From NCBI GenBank assembly GCA_963674455.1, contig CAVMBE010000102.1, positions 26,443-90,442 of the forward strand: a DNA stretch of 64,000 bases, written 5' to 3'. Position numbers and translations under genes: made by a program. This document shows, piece after piece, positions 1-10,741 of the stretch. The stretch's first letter is position 1. Each line of letters opens with the position of its first letter. The notes below the pieces were generated by a model. That model did not search any database. It worked only from the letters and a program-made list of their open reading frames with translations, and was not told the DNA's origin. The stretch is from Lecanosticta acicola. Its lineage: Eukaryota > Ascomycota > Dothideomycetes > Mycosphaerellales > Mycosphaerellaceae.

Positions 1-62
1 GCGTTTCAACTTTACCAACACCTGAGAGCCACTGCTCCTCTCGCGGCAGCTTGGTGGTCACA

Positions 63-2607
63 ATGGGCACCACCAAGCAGCTTCAGAAGTCGCGCACCGC
101 GGGCACACTTACCAAGACGAAGATCACTCAGGCGCAGAGCATCGAGGTGATGCAGACGCTCCTTCACAGCGGAATTAGCACACTATCGTGGTACCGCAAC
201 TTCTTCTCCGAGTACGCCTTTGACGAAGTAACATACGAAGCGGGCCGCATTCCGTCCTACGGAGAGTATGCGTATGGCGATCGTGCTGACGACGAGCAAG
301 CCGCTGGCGTTGGTGATGGCAAGAAATCCCACCAAGAGGGTCTTCGAATGTGTCTGCTTCGGCGTAAGCGAAGCTCACGTGTGGACAGGCTGCTCGATGG
401 GCTGGTACGTGGACTGCAGATCCTTTGCAATTGAAGCAGAGCTAATATGAGGCCACAGGAGACGAACGTCTTTCCAGCTCTTGCAGAAGGTCGACTGCGA
501 GCATTGCAAATCCTTGTGCACTCAGACCCAAGTGACAGGGCAAAAGTCCTTGAGACGTACACTTTCACTATCAAGTATGATGCCGAGTCAGAAGGCGACA
601 GAGTCGCCGCTGGCATAGAAATGGGAGGCTCGGGCGATGAACCCGTTACTGTTGAAGAGACCAACTTGAAGTTTCGGATATTGCAAAAGGCCGTCATGCA
701 GATGTGCGAGAAGCTTCCTGACCTACCAGGTAAGATCACAGTGCGCGCCTTTTTGTCTTGGTGTCCATCGCTGACTTTGTCCATTGCAGAGGAGAAACAT
801 CTTGGTCTGAACATGATCCATTTCGATGAGCAACATGACGTCGCGCCGGGCTGGAAGACTGCGGAAACAGACAAGCTCCTGTTTCCATCCGTTCAGGGCT
901 GGGAGAAGCGACCTGTGCAGTTCGAACAGCTCAAGAGTGGGTCACACAGGTATGCAACGCATGATCTCAGTACGAATATTTTGCTGATAGGTCTTCAGTG
1001 CAAGCTTGAGAATCTCGCTCGTTCAACCGCAGTATACAACCAAGTTGCTTCAAAGCGAAGCTCCTGCTCTACCTGAGACATCAGAGTTCCACGGTGATGG
1101 TACCATCTACGACGAGCTGGATAAATCGATGTTCGAAGTCGCGCCTGCTACACCTTCTACTGTCATTGATCCCGACACGACCGACAAGAGCTATATGAAA
1201 CAGTTGCAAGATAAGCAGACAGCGACGCCCGCGCCAACATCTGACGTGCTTCACAAGGCTTCACAAGGAGAAAAAGCAACCACTCCATCCGACGATCGGG
1301 AGGATACTGGTTTTGGAGATGGCGAACCGTCTGGTGCTTTTGGCGAGAGCCTCGATACACAATCCAGCGACCTTCCTCGAATGAGATCTGTGCTCCAGGG
1401 CGCAGTGCAGCCCGAGCACTTGACACAGGGCGATACGCAAACACAAGCATCCATGCGGCCACCGCCAGTACCAGTCTATAGCGTCCCAAAGGTGCCATCG
1501 ATCGCGCCGCCAGCTGCAACTTCGACGCCTTTACAGAAGCTACAGCTCGATCCAGCCGTGGTGTCGAAGCTGCACGCTAACCAGACCAACCTCACAGAGA
1601 GTGCTCTGAAGCTTGCCAAAGCCAAAATATCTCATGGCAAAATTGGCGACATTCTATACTGTCAATGCGGGAAGCAAGTCCGGGATGATCAAATGGCAAG
1701 TCTCGAACATGACCACAGAAGGGCGACCGCTAACATGTGTGCAGATCGATTGTACATGCTGTGGAACTTCGCAACATTACCATTGCCAGGGATTCTCTGG
1801 CGCTGAGGATCCTCGCATTCCTGAGAACTATACGTGCTATCATTGTCTTCTCCACGGCCGTGACGATAGCACTCGGAAGGTGATTGACGATCTCGTGCTG
1901 AAGCGGCGAGCTATGGTCACCGCTTTGCAGCATGGCTTGAAAACGAAGACCGACCTGGGAAAGAGGCTTGGTGAGTTTTGATAAGGGAACTCGGATGGGC
2001 GCCACTGTACTAATGTTCCCAGGCGTCCGAACCGAAACAGCCGGAAATGTCCACACTCACCTTCGTGAGCAAGGCTTTGTGGTGCCGGTCGCCTCTTCGC
2101 ACAGTCGCGGGTTTGGGAAAAGCGGCAAGCCGCATTTCGTGCCCATCAATGGGGGAACAAACTTCGACAGAATGATCCGTGAGCTGTTTGATCCTCAACT
2201 CCACGTCGAGCAGATGGTAATCCATGTGTGATGCCCTGTCTCTGCGGTCAGCTGACACACTATAGTACACGAAGAGCGCTGTGATTCCAACACAGGTAAA
2301 AGAGCAGCTTCAACGCCTGCAACTGGCCGATATGCCTGTGGCTACCATGTCACATCCGCGTCAGAAGAGTAGCGCGACGCCCACGACCGCGACCGCGACC
2401 GCATCCGACCTCGATCCGCGCTCTCCAGCCACGCCTTTTAGAACACCGAGCCATCCGCCAGGAAAACGACTGAAGCGTGGCCGTGAAGGCGAAGATCTCA
2501 TCCACGACTCGGCTCAAGAGGTTGGAACGAAGCGTCTGCGCACTGTACAGACCACATGGACTATTCTTGCAAATGGACTGCCAAGTCCGGTCCCGCCAAG
2601 AAAATAA
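63..2607 (+). CDS. hop1: HORMA-domain meiotic chromosome axis protein, Hop1-like
   Basis: Seven exons (63-404, 459-729, 790-949, 999-1695, 1745-1970, 2023-2216, 2266-2607) join into 743 codons with no internal stop. The N-terminal third is a HORMA domain: it starts near residue 15 with the helix containing SIEVMQTLLHSGISTLSWYR, and the first splice restores LLDGLETNVFPALAEG, the expected HORMA helix. A PHD-like zinc finger follows (CQCGKQVRDDQM joined to IDCTCCGTSQHYHCQGF), then a winged-helix-like stretch around GNVHTHLREQGFVVPV. This is the layout of the Hop1 chromatin-binding region. Known role of the family: meiotic chromosome axis component that recruits Mek1 and controls double-strand-break repair; nuclear. 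ATG 63 was chosen because the upstream in-frame codons lack an ATG. Intron 4 (1696-1744) appears to be GC-AG. Strong family match; exact exon ends are inferred. Confidence 0.88.
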
Positions 2608-3716
2608 CCTTACGAAGATCGAGGATCATGCACCATGCGCCTCTATTCGACTTGAAGGCTTTCCCGACCACGAACATATCCGCTTTGATCAAGATTGGGG
2701 CTTCTCTTATCTGAGCATGCGAAGCGTTCTCGGAATGTACTGCTGTCATTTTGGAACAATTGATGGCTCTGAGTAGCTCGCCATGTAGCTTATTTATGTC
2801 GCAGACTATATGTATGCTTCATTCGTGAAGATATTTAGCATGTCGAGGGCAAAATCTTCTTATGCTTCGGCTTTCATGTACCCAGCCCGGTGTCGAACCA
2901 GGTCATCTTGGTTTCTGGCAACAGATGAATCATGCAACCGCAGACCTATGAGAGCCCGAAAACCGTGCGCACAGGGGAACACCTGCCTCCTTCAAGGACG
3001 CAGCAGCTACGGCTTCTACCGTGGCTTCGTATACGTTTTCCAGGGTTGCTTCCCACTTGTGCTCGAACAGCGCTTGCACCTACTTTCGTGACAGCACTTT
3101 TGAAGGTTATGGATTCCTGCAATGGCATTTTTATCCCGTAGACTCGACCACCTTCACTTCTTCTCCGCAACAGCACGAGCCCGACTTTCTTGAAGCAACG
3201 ATATAACTCCATCTTTACTGGAGGCTGTGGAGCACCTATCCACCAATAACTCTCGAGAGGTAAGCTGAGGTCCCGAGTCCACGGAATGCACACTACAAAC
3301 CCATGGTGCCGTTATCAACTGACCTTCTTGGTCTATAGCATCCACACTTCGCAATCTGAATCGCAGAAAAGCTTGGAGCGATTTACTCGACTTAAGTATC
3401 CTTATCGCCTTCGCTATAAGTCTCCAGTTTTCCTCCGCTCCCAACATCGAATTGCGTTTACCCCAGACGCTCAACGCTGCAGCACTGAGGAAGGAATCCG
3501 GGGAGAGAAGGCAGCAAGCAACGATTGTGAGTAACTTGTTGATTATGATGGGTTGCGTTCAACGGATGCGAGCGACTCCTGAGTCGGGGTTGGCGTTACC
3601 GCGTCGACCGAGACGGACCTCTGGTCTGGTGCTATCATCACTTTGCATTCAAAGTCGCCTTCGAGAATGGAGACATTTGATCTCTTGTTAGGTCTCTCGT
3701 CAGCGATAGGCTAATT
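2608..3716. other. Intergenic, no gene supported
   Basis: About 1.1 kb between hop1 and the MFS transporter. Short open frames occur on both strands, the longest on the minus strand at 2946-3293, but none shows a recognisable domain, conserved splice pairing or codon pattern. A tRNA T-arm-like hairpin at about 2883-2900 lacks a matching acceptor stem. Confidence 0.5.
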
Positions 3717-5402
3717 ATGATTCCAGGACCAACCTCTTCGCCAAAGATGGCTGAACAACACCCCTACAGTCCTGAAGACGTAGGCAAACCGAAAGTAACA
3801 GGCACTCGCGTCCACGAACGCCACATCTCCAACGACTCGACCGGACTGCAAGTGCGAGAAATCATCACCAACAGCTCCCAGGCCAAGAAGAACGTCCTCA
3901 CTCAGAAAGCGGGCTACGAGTATACCGCTTTCAAGTGGCCGAGCTGGAAGAAATGGAGCGTCCTCACCGTCATCTTCATCCTGCAGATCTCGATGAACTG
4001 GAATGCTGCCATCTACGCAAACGCCGTGAGTGGCATGTCCAAGCACTTTGACATCAGCGATGCGCAGACCCGACTGGGACAGATGGCATTTCTGGTCGCT
4101 TACGCTTTTGGATGTGAGCTCTGGGCTCCGTTCTCCGAGGACTTTGGGCGCAAGTGGATCCTGCAGGGCTCCTTGTTCCTGGTCAATGTGTGGCAGATTC
4201 CATGTGCGTTGGCGCCGAACTGGGGCACTGTCCTTGTCGCGCGCACGCTCGGTGGGCTTTCTTCCGCTGGAGGTTCCGTCACGCTGGGTATTGTCGCCGA
4301 CATGTTCGAGCCGGCTTACCAGCACTATGCTCTTGCGTATGTGGTGCTCGCATCTGTCGGCGGCAGCGTCGTGGCACCCATCTTTGGAGGTTTCATCGAG
4401 CAATACTTGGAATGGCAGTGGGTCTTCTGGATCTCCTTGATTTTCGGTGGCATTACGCAGATACTTCACTTGTTCCTTGTACCCGAGACTCGGCCTGAGA
4501 AGCTATTGGCGAAAGAAGCTAAACGACGACGCAAGAATGGCGAGGACATCTGGGCCGAGAGCGAACTCGAAGGTACATTCTGGGATCGCATCCGAGGAGA
4601 TCCAAAGGCAGCATGTAAGGAGATTGCGGTCTTGATGTGGCGTCCGTACCTCTTCCTTATCAAAGAGCCGATCGTTCGCTGGCTCTCTCTCCTCAGCGGC
4701 TTCTGCGACACGCTCATCTTCATCGGCCTCAGCTCCTACCCTCTGGTCATGCACAAATGGAACTTCAGCACCATCGCCGTTGGACTGTCTTTCCTTCCAC
4801 TGGCAATCTCTTACGTTATCGCCTGGGCGACCTTCATGCCGGTATATCGTCGAGATCGTCAGGTGATGCAGGGAGATGCCAACAAAATTTCGCCTGAAAG
4901 GCGTCTGTGGTGGTTGCTCTTCACCGCTCCTCTCGTACCCGTCGGTCTCTTTGGCTACTCCTGGTGTACTCTGGGCCCAGCGAAAGACGTCCACTGGATC
5001 GCGCCCATGATCTTCAGCGGCATGATCGGTATTGCCAATTTTGCGGTCTACATGGCCACCATCGACTACATGGTGGCGGCATACGGTCCATATGCTGCAT
5101 CTGCCACAGGCGGCAACGGCTTCTGCCGTGACTTCCTCGCCGGTCTTGCTGCGCTCTTTGCAAATCCGATGTACGAGAAGATGGTCCACGGTAACAGCGA
5201 CTTCAAGTATGTCTGGCCTACTATCTTGCTGGCGGGTATTGCGCTTCTTCTTGTCATTCCGGTGTACTTTTTGTACTTCGGTTGGGGAGAAAAGTGTCGA
5301 AAGGAGAGCAGATACGCCCAGGCGGTCCAGGAGAAGCGAGATGAGGATAACGATCAGTCTGAGACTGGGGCTGATGACACCGAAAGCGAGGCCAAGCCCT
5401 AG
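3717..5402 (+). CDS. MFS transporter, DHA1 drug/polyamine type
   Basis: Single-exon frame of 561 residues. A polar N-terminal tail of about 75 residues is followed by twelve hydrophobic segments (first near residues 80-100, last near 505-530) and an acidic C-terminal tail. Family marks: a loop 2-3 motif in FSEDFGRKW, an ARTLGGLSSAGGSVTLG segment typical of fungal drug:H+ antiporters, and PETRPEKLL at the end of the first half before the central loop. Known members export drugs or polyamines across the plasma membrane; the substrate cannot be read from sequence. The first ATG is at 3717; a second in-frame ATG at 3747 (MAEQHPYSPED) is an equally good start and would drop ten residues. No introns, no anomalies. 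Confidence 0.9.
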   Translation: MIPGPTSSPKMAEQHPYSPEDVGKPKVTGTRVHERHISNDSTGLQVREIITNSSQAKKNVLTQKAGYEYTAFKWPSWKKWSVLTVIFILQISMNWNAAIYANAVSGMSKHFDISDAQTRLGQMAFLVAYAFGCELWAPFSEDFGRKWILQGSLFLVNVWQIPCALAPNWGTVLVARTLGGLSSAGGSVTLGIVADMFEPAYQHYALAYVVLASVGGSVVAPIFGGFIEQYLEWQWVFWISLIFGGITQILHLFLVPETRPEKLLAKEAKRRRKNGEDIWAESELEGTFWDRIRGDPKAACKEIAVLMWRPYLFLIKEPIVRWLSLLSGFCDTLIFIGLSSYPLVMHKWNFSTIAVGLSFLPLAISYVIAWATFMPVYRRDRQVMQGDANKISPERRLWWLLFTAPLVPVGLFGYSWCTLGPAKDVHWIAPMIFSGMIGIANFAVYMATIDYMVAAYGPYAASATGGNGFCRDFLAGLAALFANPMYEKMVHGNSDFKYVWPTILLAGIALLLVIPVYFLYFGWGEKCRKESRYAQAVQEKRDEDNDQSETGADDTESEAKP

Positions 5403-5654
5403 GAGACGAGACCGGAAGCGCTTATTACCGTTGAGCAGAGCGGAGCATGAGGAGGTAATTCACAAAGTGTGCTGGTGTTGGGGCGTTCGAGACAGGTCGA
5501 CAGTGGGATTGAGATACCCCAATAGCGTGATGTTCGGGAGGTATGGGAGAGGAGCCTGGACAGTGTTAGTCGTTTTTCAGGAAAATATTCGATCTTGTCG
5601 TTGGACAAATCAAAATTAATACGAGCTGTGTTCTAATTGCGGCTGGTGTGAGTA

Positions 5655-6537
5655 CTAAGTAGGTCGAATGGTAGAGAGTAAAAAATGCAGTCTCGTGGTT
5701 GCTCCAACAACGCCGCCTTCAGTTTTGGTCATTTCGATGGCGGCGAGGTGCAGTTCTGCCTTTTGGCAACAGGATCAGCTTGGGTCTCAAGGAGGTAGCT
5801 GATCAGACATACTTTGCTGGCAGCACAGCAGTCTTCGACTATCAGACAGTCGTATCCACGATCATTGGCCTCGCTGCAACGCGGTCAGCCAACCGCCCAA
5901 GGTTGTTATGAGATGATTGCGCAGTTAACCGCATGGTCGTATGTACGCAGACATCTGTCGTTACGCCGCAGAGTATCAGGTTCTTAATGCCCTTCACACG
6001 GAGGAGCAGATCGAAATCCGTATGCGTAAAGGCGCCCTTCCCAGGCTTATCAATCACTGGCTCTCCTGTCACAGGGTACAACTCTGGTATGGTATCGTGT
6101 CCGGGCTCCCCGCGGACAAGCAAGCGTCCCAGGGGCCCGCGGTCACCTATACCAAGCCCTAAAGGATTGTTCCGCGAGCGGAACAGCTCCCGGGATGAAA
6201 GATCAGAAAGGTCTGATTGATGGCCCTCTCGGGTGTGGAAGACTGGGAAGCCGGCGTCGCGACATGTTCTGAGAAGGGATCGAACACTGGATATTATGTC
6301 CCTCGCGGGAGTGATGTCGTAGCCTTGATGGGACATATAGCCGCCTTCCTCGCAGAACTGGCAAGAGAAGCAAAGTTTAGTTGACAGATGTCGGCAAGTC
6401 CCCAATGATGATAGGCTACGGCGTACATCGCGTTGCATGTCGATTATGACTAGAGCGGTGTTGCTGGGCAATAAAGCTCCATTGTGAGGCCAACCGTACG
6501 GTTCTGCCACCACGGGCCCAGAATGCTCGACTCGCAT
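5655..6537 (-). CDS. Isochorismatase-family cysteine hydrolase
   Basis: Four exons (6537-6427, 6357-5930, 5873-5813, 5759-5655) give 234 residues, usual for the family. The splices recover conserved strings: IIDMQRD joined to FCEEGGYM, TTMR joined to EANDRGYDC, and AASK joined to AELHLAAIEMTKTEGG. The Asp-Lys-Cys catalytic triad is visible as the Asp of IIDMQRD, the Lys of VIDKPGKGAF and the Cys of GVTTDVCV. Members hydrolyse ureidoacrylate, biuret, nicotinamide or isochorismate; this one looks nearest to the RutB/biuret-hydrolase-like branch, but the substrate is not certain. The frame stays open upstream to 6705, but that part is low-complexity; the ATG at 6537 precedes the conserved VAEPYGWPHNGAL. 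Intron 2 has a GTTAAC donor. It is divergent from the Yra1-like gene, with about 200 bp between the starts. Confidence 0.85.
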
Positions 6538-6737
6538 GCCAGGTGGAAGTCCCAAAGTGGAAGGAGGTGGAGGAGAATGCGGAGGGCAGACCTGAGTGAA
6601 GGGTGTTGAGCTGGCCCGTGCTCGGCTCTTCCCGCCCGATGCTCCGGTCGCCGATCTGAACTTCCATGCCATAATGCCAAACACGAGAACATTCTGTCTC
6701 GACATTCCAGCACCGGTACATCCGCCAACGACCGAAC

Positions 6738-8194
6738 ATGGATCGCAGCTTGGATGAGATCATTGGCGAGCGCCCACGCCCAGTGAGTCGATCCCTACCG
6801 ACTCAAACGACGGCAACAGCAGCTAACAGCATCTTCAGCGTGGAGGCAGAGGCGGCGGCCGCGGCTCAGACAGACGACCACCTCCAGCGAGAGCGCCACG
6901 TCGGGAGGAGTACCCAAGAGACGGCGTGCGAAAGGTCGGCCAATATCTCGAGAACAACACGTCTGCGACGCCATCACTGACGAGCATTACAGGTGCAACT
7001 TCCTCCCTCCTAGTTCCCCGTACCGTAACCCTACGCGCGATGCTATCGACGGAGGCCTTCTTCGGACGCGGCGATCTTACGATTGACATCGACGGCAATA
7101 CAGACCGGAGCATGCTGACCAGGGCTTTACTGCCGTACAGTACAGAAGTGACGAGCCCACCAACATTGACTCGTATGGCTACACATATCCAGCATATCCT
7201 GCGCGCAACACAGTGCTGACTCCACCAAGCGACTGGGTGCACGACCGTTACGAAGACGACCGTTATGGTATGCATACGATCTTACATGATCTGATCTTGA
7301 GGGCGCCGGCTGACAAGCCGAAGTTCGCAAAGCCCCAGCCTATGACGACGAACGCCCACCGCGCGGCCCAGGACCGTATGTGCAATTGCTGAATCCTAGA
7401 AAGAATTGGTCTGACACGTGAGTAGAGCCGGGACCCGCATCCGCGTCGACAATGTCCACTACGAATTGACCGAAGATGACCTGAGGGTAAGCTTGAAGCC
7501 TAGAGACCCGCAGAGGTCTTCGAATCCTAACAGCGCATAGGAACTCTTTGAGCGTGTCGGTCCCATCCTCTCCGTCCGCCTTCTATACGACCGCGCAGAC
7601 CGCTCGCAGGGAACTGCCTACGTCATTTACGAAGACCACCGCGATGCGCGCGAAGCCGTCACCAATTTCGACAACCAGTACGCCAACGGGCAGCCAATCC
7701 GTCTGACTCTCATGCCGAGCGGCCCCAGCGACCGCGCGCCTCGTGGTGTGTCGCTGGCTGACCGCATCGAAAAGCCAGTGCGTAGCTTGGCGGATAGAAT
7801 TGAGGATAGTAGAAGCGACAGCCGCGACGATCCGCGTAGGAGGAGACACAGGAGCGACAGTCCTCGCAAAGGAAGAATTGCTCAAGAGACCTTGGATCGC
7901 TACATGCCCCTTCGCGGCTCACGGTCGCCCATCAGACGCAGGGGTACTCCTCGCGGAGGAGCCGGCAGACGGCCAGGACAGAGAAGGGAGGAAGCTAGGC
8001 CACCACGCCGTCCACGCACCGATGATGACGGCCGTCCACTTGTCGGCGGCAGGCCTCGTAAGACAGCGGAGGAGCTGGATGCGGAGATGGCAGACTATTG
8101 GGGCGGAAAAGAAGCCGGAAACGGAGACGCTGGTCATCCCGCCACCGAGGAAGCAAACGGTGGAGGTATCGGAGACATTGACATGGACATCTGA
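6738..8194 (+). CDS. yra1: mRNA export adaptor with RRM, Yra1/ALYREF-like
   Basis: A many-exon gene. Exon 1 (6738-6782) encodes MDRSLDEIIGERPRP, the N-terminal box of the REF family; exon 2 (6839-6934) is RG-rich. The RRM lies in exons 7428-7486 and 7541 onward: RIRVDNVHYELTEDDL, then ELFERVGPILSVRLLYD and AYVIYEDHRDAREAV. The tail is Arg/Ser-rich and ends with RPRKTAEELDAEMADYW, the C-terminal box that binds the helicase Sub2/UAP56. Known role: loads onto nascent mRNA in the nucleus with TREX and hands it to the Mex67 export receptor. The splicing between 6935 and about 7146 is not resolved: the exon around 7146-7267 (EPTNIDSYGYTYPAYPA) is clear but how it joins exon 2 is not. Exon 7339-7375 is only 37 nt. 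Confidence 0.85.
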
Positions 8195-8397
8195 TCCCAA
8201 GTGTGAGAGCAAGACGTCATAGCGGGATTGCGAGTGGTGAGGGAAATCCTTCACATGGATTGTACAACATGTTTGTTCCTAGGGACTGCCGAAGACGCCG
8301 CGCTATGAGAGATATGCGGCCCCAAAAGAAAAAGCTAGCGCCATGAAATGTAACAATCGCTTGACCGGGAACGCCACGCTCAAGTACAGTCAAAAGC

Positions 8398-10239
8398 TCA
8401 CAATGCAAGTCCGTCCAATTGCGAGATCAAGGCCGACTCATCGGCCATTTCATGTCCAGCAACGTCTTCCACATCCAACCATCCCCCAGTCAGAGCAGTG
8501 AGGACAAGATGACTTGCCGAATTGATCCCGTTGCTGCAAACTTCGTCCGGATCAAGAAGGTCCTGTGCCTTCAGCAAGATCTTCTCCAACTCGCACGACC
8601 GCTTCCACACCGCGTGTTCTGCCCTTTTCGCCTTCTTCGAGGGCGCTTTCCTGGCGCTGGGCCAGTCGATCTGTTCCAGTAGCTTGTAAAGCACGAGATG
8701 TAACCAGACAAGGTTTGTCTGTGGATGGTACTGTTCCCAGGAACGGTCGTTGAGCGATTCCCGGGAGTAGAAGTCTGCCATGGGCGCGTCGAAGAAGAGA
8801 GCACTGCGCATGTAGCGGTAGATGTCGTATTGGTATTCTTCGGTGCTGTCGCCTTGGAATAGTGCTTCGTCGCGGGAGAGATCCGAATAGGCGATGCTGG
8901 AGTCGGGCATGATGCAGCGGGAGATGGTATAGTCTATTATCGTCGTTTCCAGGCTCGTGAATCCGAGTTTCCTCGTAATGTCAACGTCTGCGGCGGCTCC
9001 GTGTGAAGCAGCGCGAACGCAGATATTTCCCAGGTGAAGGTCTCGATGTTCGAATTGAGCGCCTTCTTCGCCCTTCGCGAGGGAGAGGACGACTTGCCAG
9101 AAGATATCCCAGACCTTCCAGACGGACGTGCAGTCGCCGTTCTCCACACTTCGTTCGAGATCTGTGCCGGCATCCTGCATTTCGATCACGGCCCAGAGTT
9201 GGTCCGTGTTGTAGCTGTTCCTCTTCGACGGGTCTGGGAAATGGCTCTGATCTTTCTTCTTTGCTTTCTGTTCCGCATTCCACTGTTTGAACGCGTCAGC
9301 AAATGCGGCGGGTGGCCGACCTTGCAGAATCCGCACGTCGCGGAAATTCGTGAAGCCTGGGATCGCGCTCATTCTCTGTAGGAGTTTGACTTCAGTCGCA
9401 ACGTCCATGGGCTTGGTCATTCCCTCCGCTTTCTTCCGAGCGGCTGCTCTCCTTCGCTTGTCCTGAGGTAGTGTACTTTCTGGCGCCTGCAGTGGAATGA
9501 TTTTGAAGACCGATTCGTCTGAGCTCGTGAACTCTGAGATGTCTTCTTGTAATGAGAGTCGGTAGACTTCGCCGAACGAGGCTTCTGCAATCTTTGTGAC
9601 GGCGAAGTGCTCAGATAGCTGGTCGGACCAAGTGTCGAAGCCTGTCAACGGATGGGGCGAAAGATCGAGGAGCCTCTGACAGTGTGTCTCGTATTCGCTC
9701 GGTTGCGACTCGTCGGCGGGCTTCTGCTCTTTCGGAAGATCGATCGTCCGTACCTCTACCGTCTCTGTGCCTTCATCGTCGAACCTTGTATGCGTTCGCC
9801 GCTGTCTCGTGCTCTCTTCCTTCTTGGCCGACTGCTCTGGTCTAGGTATCTGATTTGGTACGTCTCGTAATGACGAATTGATCGGACCTGGCTCTGCTTC
9901 ATTCAATCTATTGTTGCGTAGTCTCCTGCCCTTCTGCTCGACGATTTCCTCGCCTCCAGCTCTGCCTTCCGTCTTCTTGCTCTTCCTCTTTACCTGCTTG
10001 ACAGCTTCCAATGGCAACACCACCTCATTGTGGCTCTTTTCTCCGAGAGCAGCTCTCTTGGGTCTCCGAGAGACTTCGGCAGGCTTCTCCTCCACGACTA
10101 GTTGACATGTCCTGGTGACGACCCCTTTCGTCTTCTCGGGTTTGGATGGCTTTGATGCTTGCTCTGGGCTGGAGAAAGGGGCGGCTAGTGGGTCGTAGAT
10201 GGCTCGCGAGCGTTTTCCGTATACCTGAGGACGAGGCAT
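8398..10239 (-). CDS. Haspin-like Ser/Thr protein kinase
   Basis: One exon, 613 residues from the ATG at 10239; the frame extends to 10332 but has no earlier ATG. The N-terminal 180 residues are basic and disordered, opening with KVYGKRSR-like sequence (QVYGKRSRAIYDPLAAPF), common in fungal haspins. The C-terminal half is the divergent haspin kinase fold: a glycine-poor loop (IAEASFGEVYRL), VFKIIPL with the ATP-site Lys, EHRDLHLGNICV as catalytic loop, and TIIDYTISRC with DYT in place of the usual DFG. Known role: phosphorylates histone H3 on Thr3 to place the chromosomal passenger complex at centromeres; nuclear. The kinase core looks complete. Confidence 0.9.
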   Translation of the reverse strand: MPRPQVYGKRSRAIYDPLAAPFSSPEQASKPSKPEKTKGVVTRTCQLVVEEKPAEVSRRPKRAALGEKSHNEVVLPLEAVKQVKRKSKKTEGRAGGEEIVEQKGRRLRNNRLNEAEPGPINSSLRDVPNQIPRPEQSAKKEESTRQRRTHTRFDDEGTETVEVRTIDLPKEQKPADESQPSEYETHCQRLLDLSPHPLTGFDTWSDQLSEHFAVTKIAEASFGEVYRLSLQEDISEFTSSDESVFKIIPLQAPESTLPQDKRRRAAARKKAEGMTKPMDVATEVKLLQRMSAIPGFTNFRDVRILQGRPPAAFADAFKQWNAEQKAKKKDQSHFPDPSKRNSYNTDQLWAVIEMQDAGTDLERSVENGDCTSVWKVWDIFWQVVLSLAKGEEGAQFEHRDLHLGNICVRAASHGAAADVDITRKLGFTSLETTIIDYTISRCIMPDSSIAYSDLSRDEALFQGDSTEEYQYDIYRYMRSALFFDAPMADFYSRESLNDRSWEQYHPQTNLVWLHLVLYKLLEQIDWPSARKAPSKKAKRAEHAVWKRSCELEKILLKAQDLLDPDEVCSNGINSASHLVLTALTGGWLDVEDVAGHEMADESALISQLDGLAL

Positions 10240-10741
10240 TTCGGATGGATAGCCTCGACAGGTCGTCTGTCGCAATGCTCTCCTGATATCCGAGACCAAG
10301 CTGTGCGCGTGCGCAAATTCCGATGAAGTCACGATTGTTTACGCTCGGCTGGCTCCCTAGCAACAATCGATAAGTCGCGCCAAGAAAGTCAAAAGGGACT
10401 CGACATCTCTTGACGCAAAGGCGTTCGTTGACACGACAGCCTTTCTGCCATGCGTCTCATCTGATGCAGTTGAGGCTCGGTAGCATGTGTCTCGCATAGA
10501 TCAGTCCTAGTGGACGGTCATCTTTACTTTCCCTCCGGATAAGCAGAACGCTACCGACCACTCAAGACTTTCGCTGTTCTATCGATGGGCACGTTGGCAC
10601 TTCATTCGTTCTCCGGCCGTCTAGGGGGAAAAAGCATTGTCGACAATTACGACGAGACGCGCTGGACGCGTTAGCCGCCGAGATCCATCTCACAAGATCA
10701 GAAGCCACGGCAGAGAGGAAGCAATACGGAAGGCAGGCGAG
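10240..10741. other. Intergenic, divergent promoter region
   Basis: About 500 bp between the starts of the haspin gene (minus) and the spermidine-synthase-like gene (plus), so it must hold both promoters. I see no clear TATA box or repeated motif. Confidence 0.5.

Noticed and set aside
2880..2960. tRNA-like T-arm (CCTGG loop CCGGG) on the minus strand
   Set aside because: No complementary acceptor stem, D-arm or anticodon arm could be placed within 75-100 nt.
4030..5619. Several long ORFs overlapping the MFS transporter
   Set aside because: Shadows of the real frame in GC-rich coding DNA.
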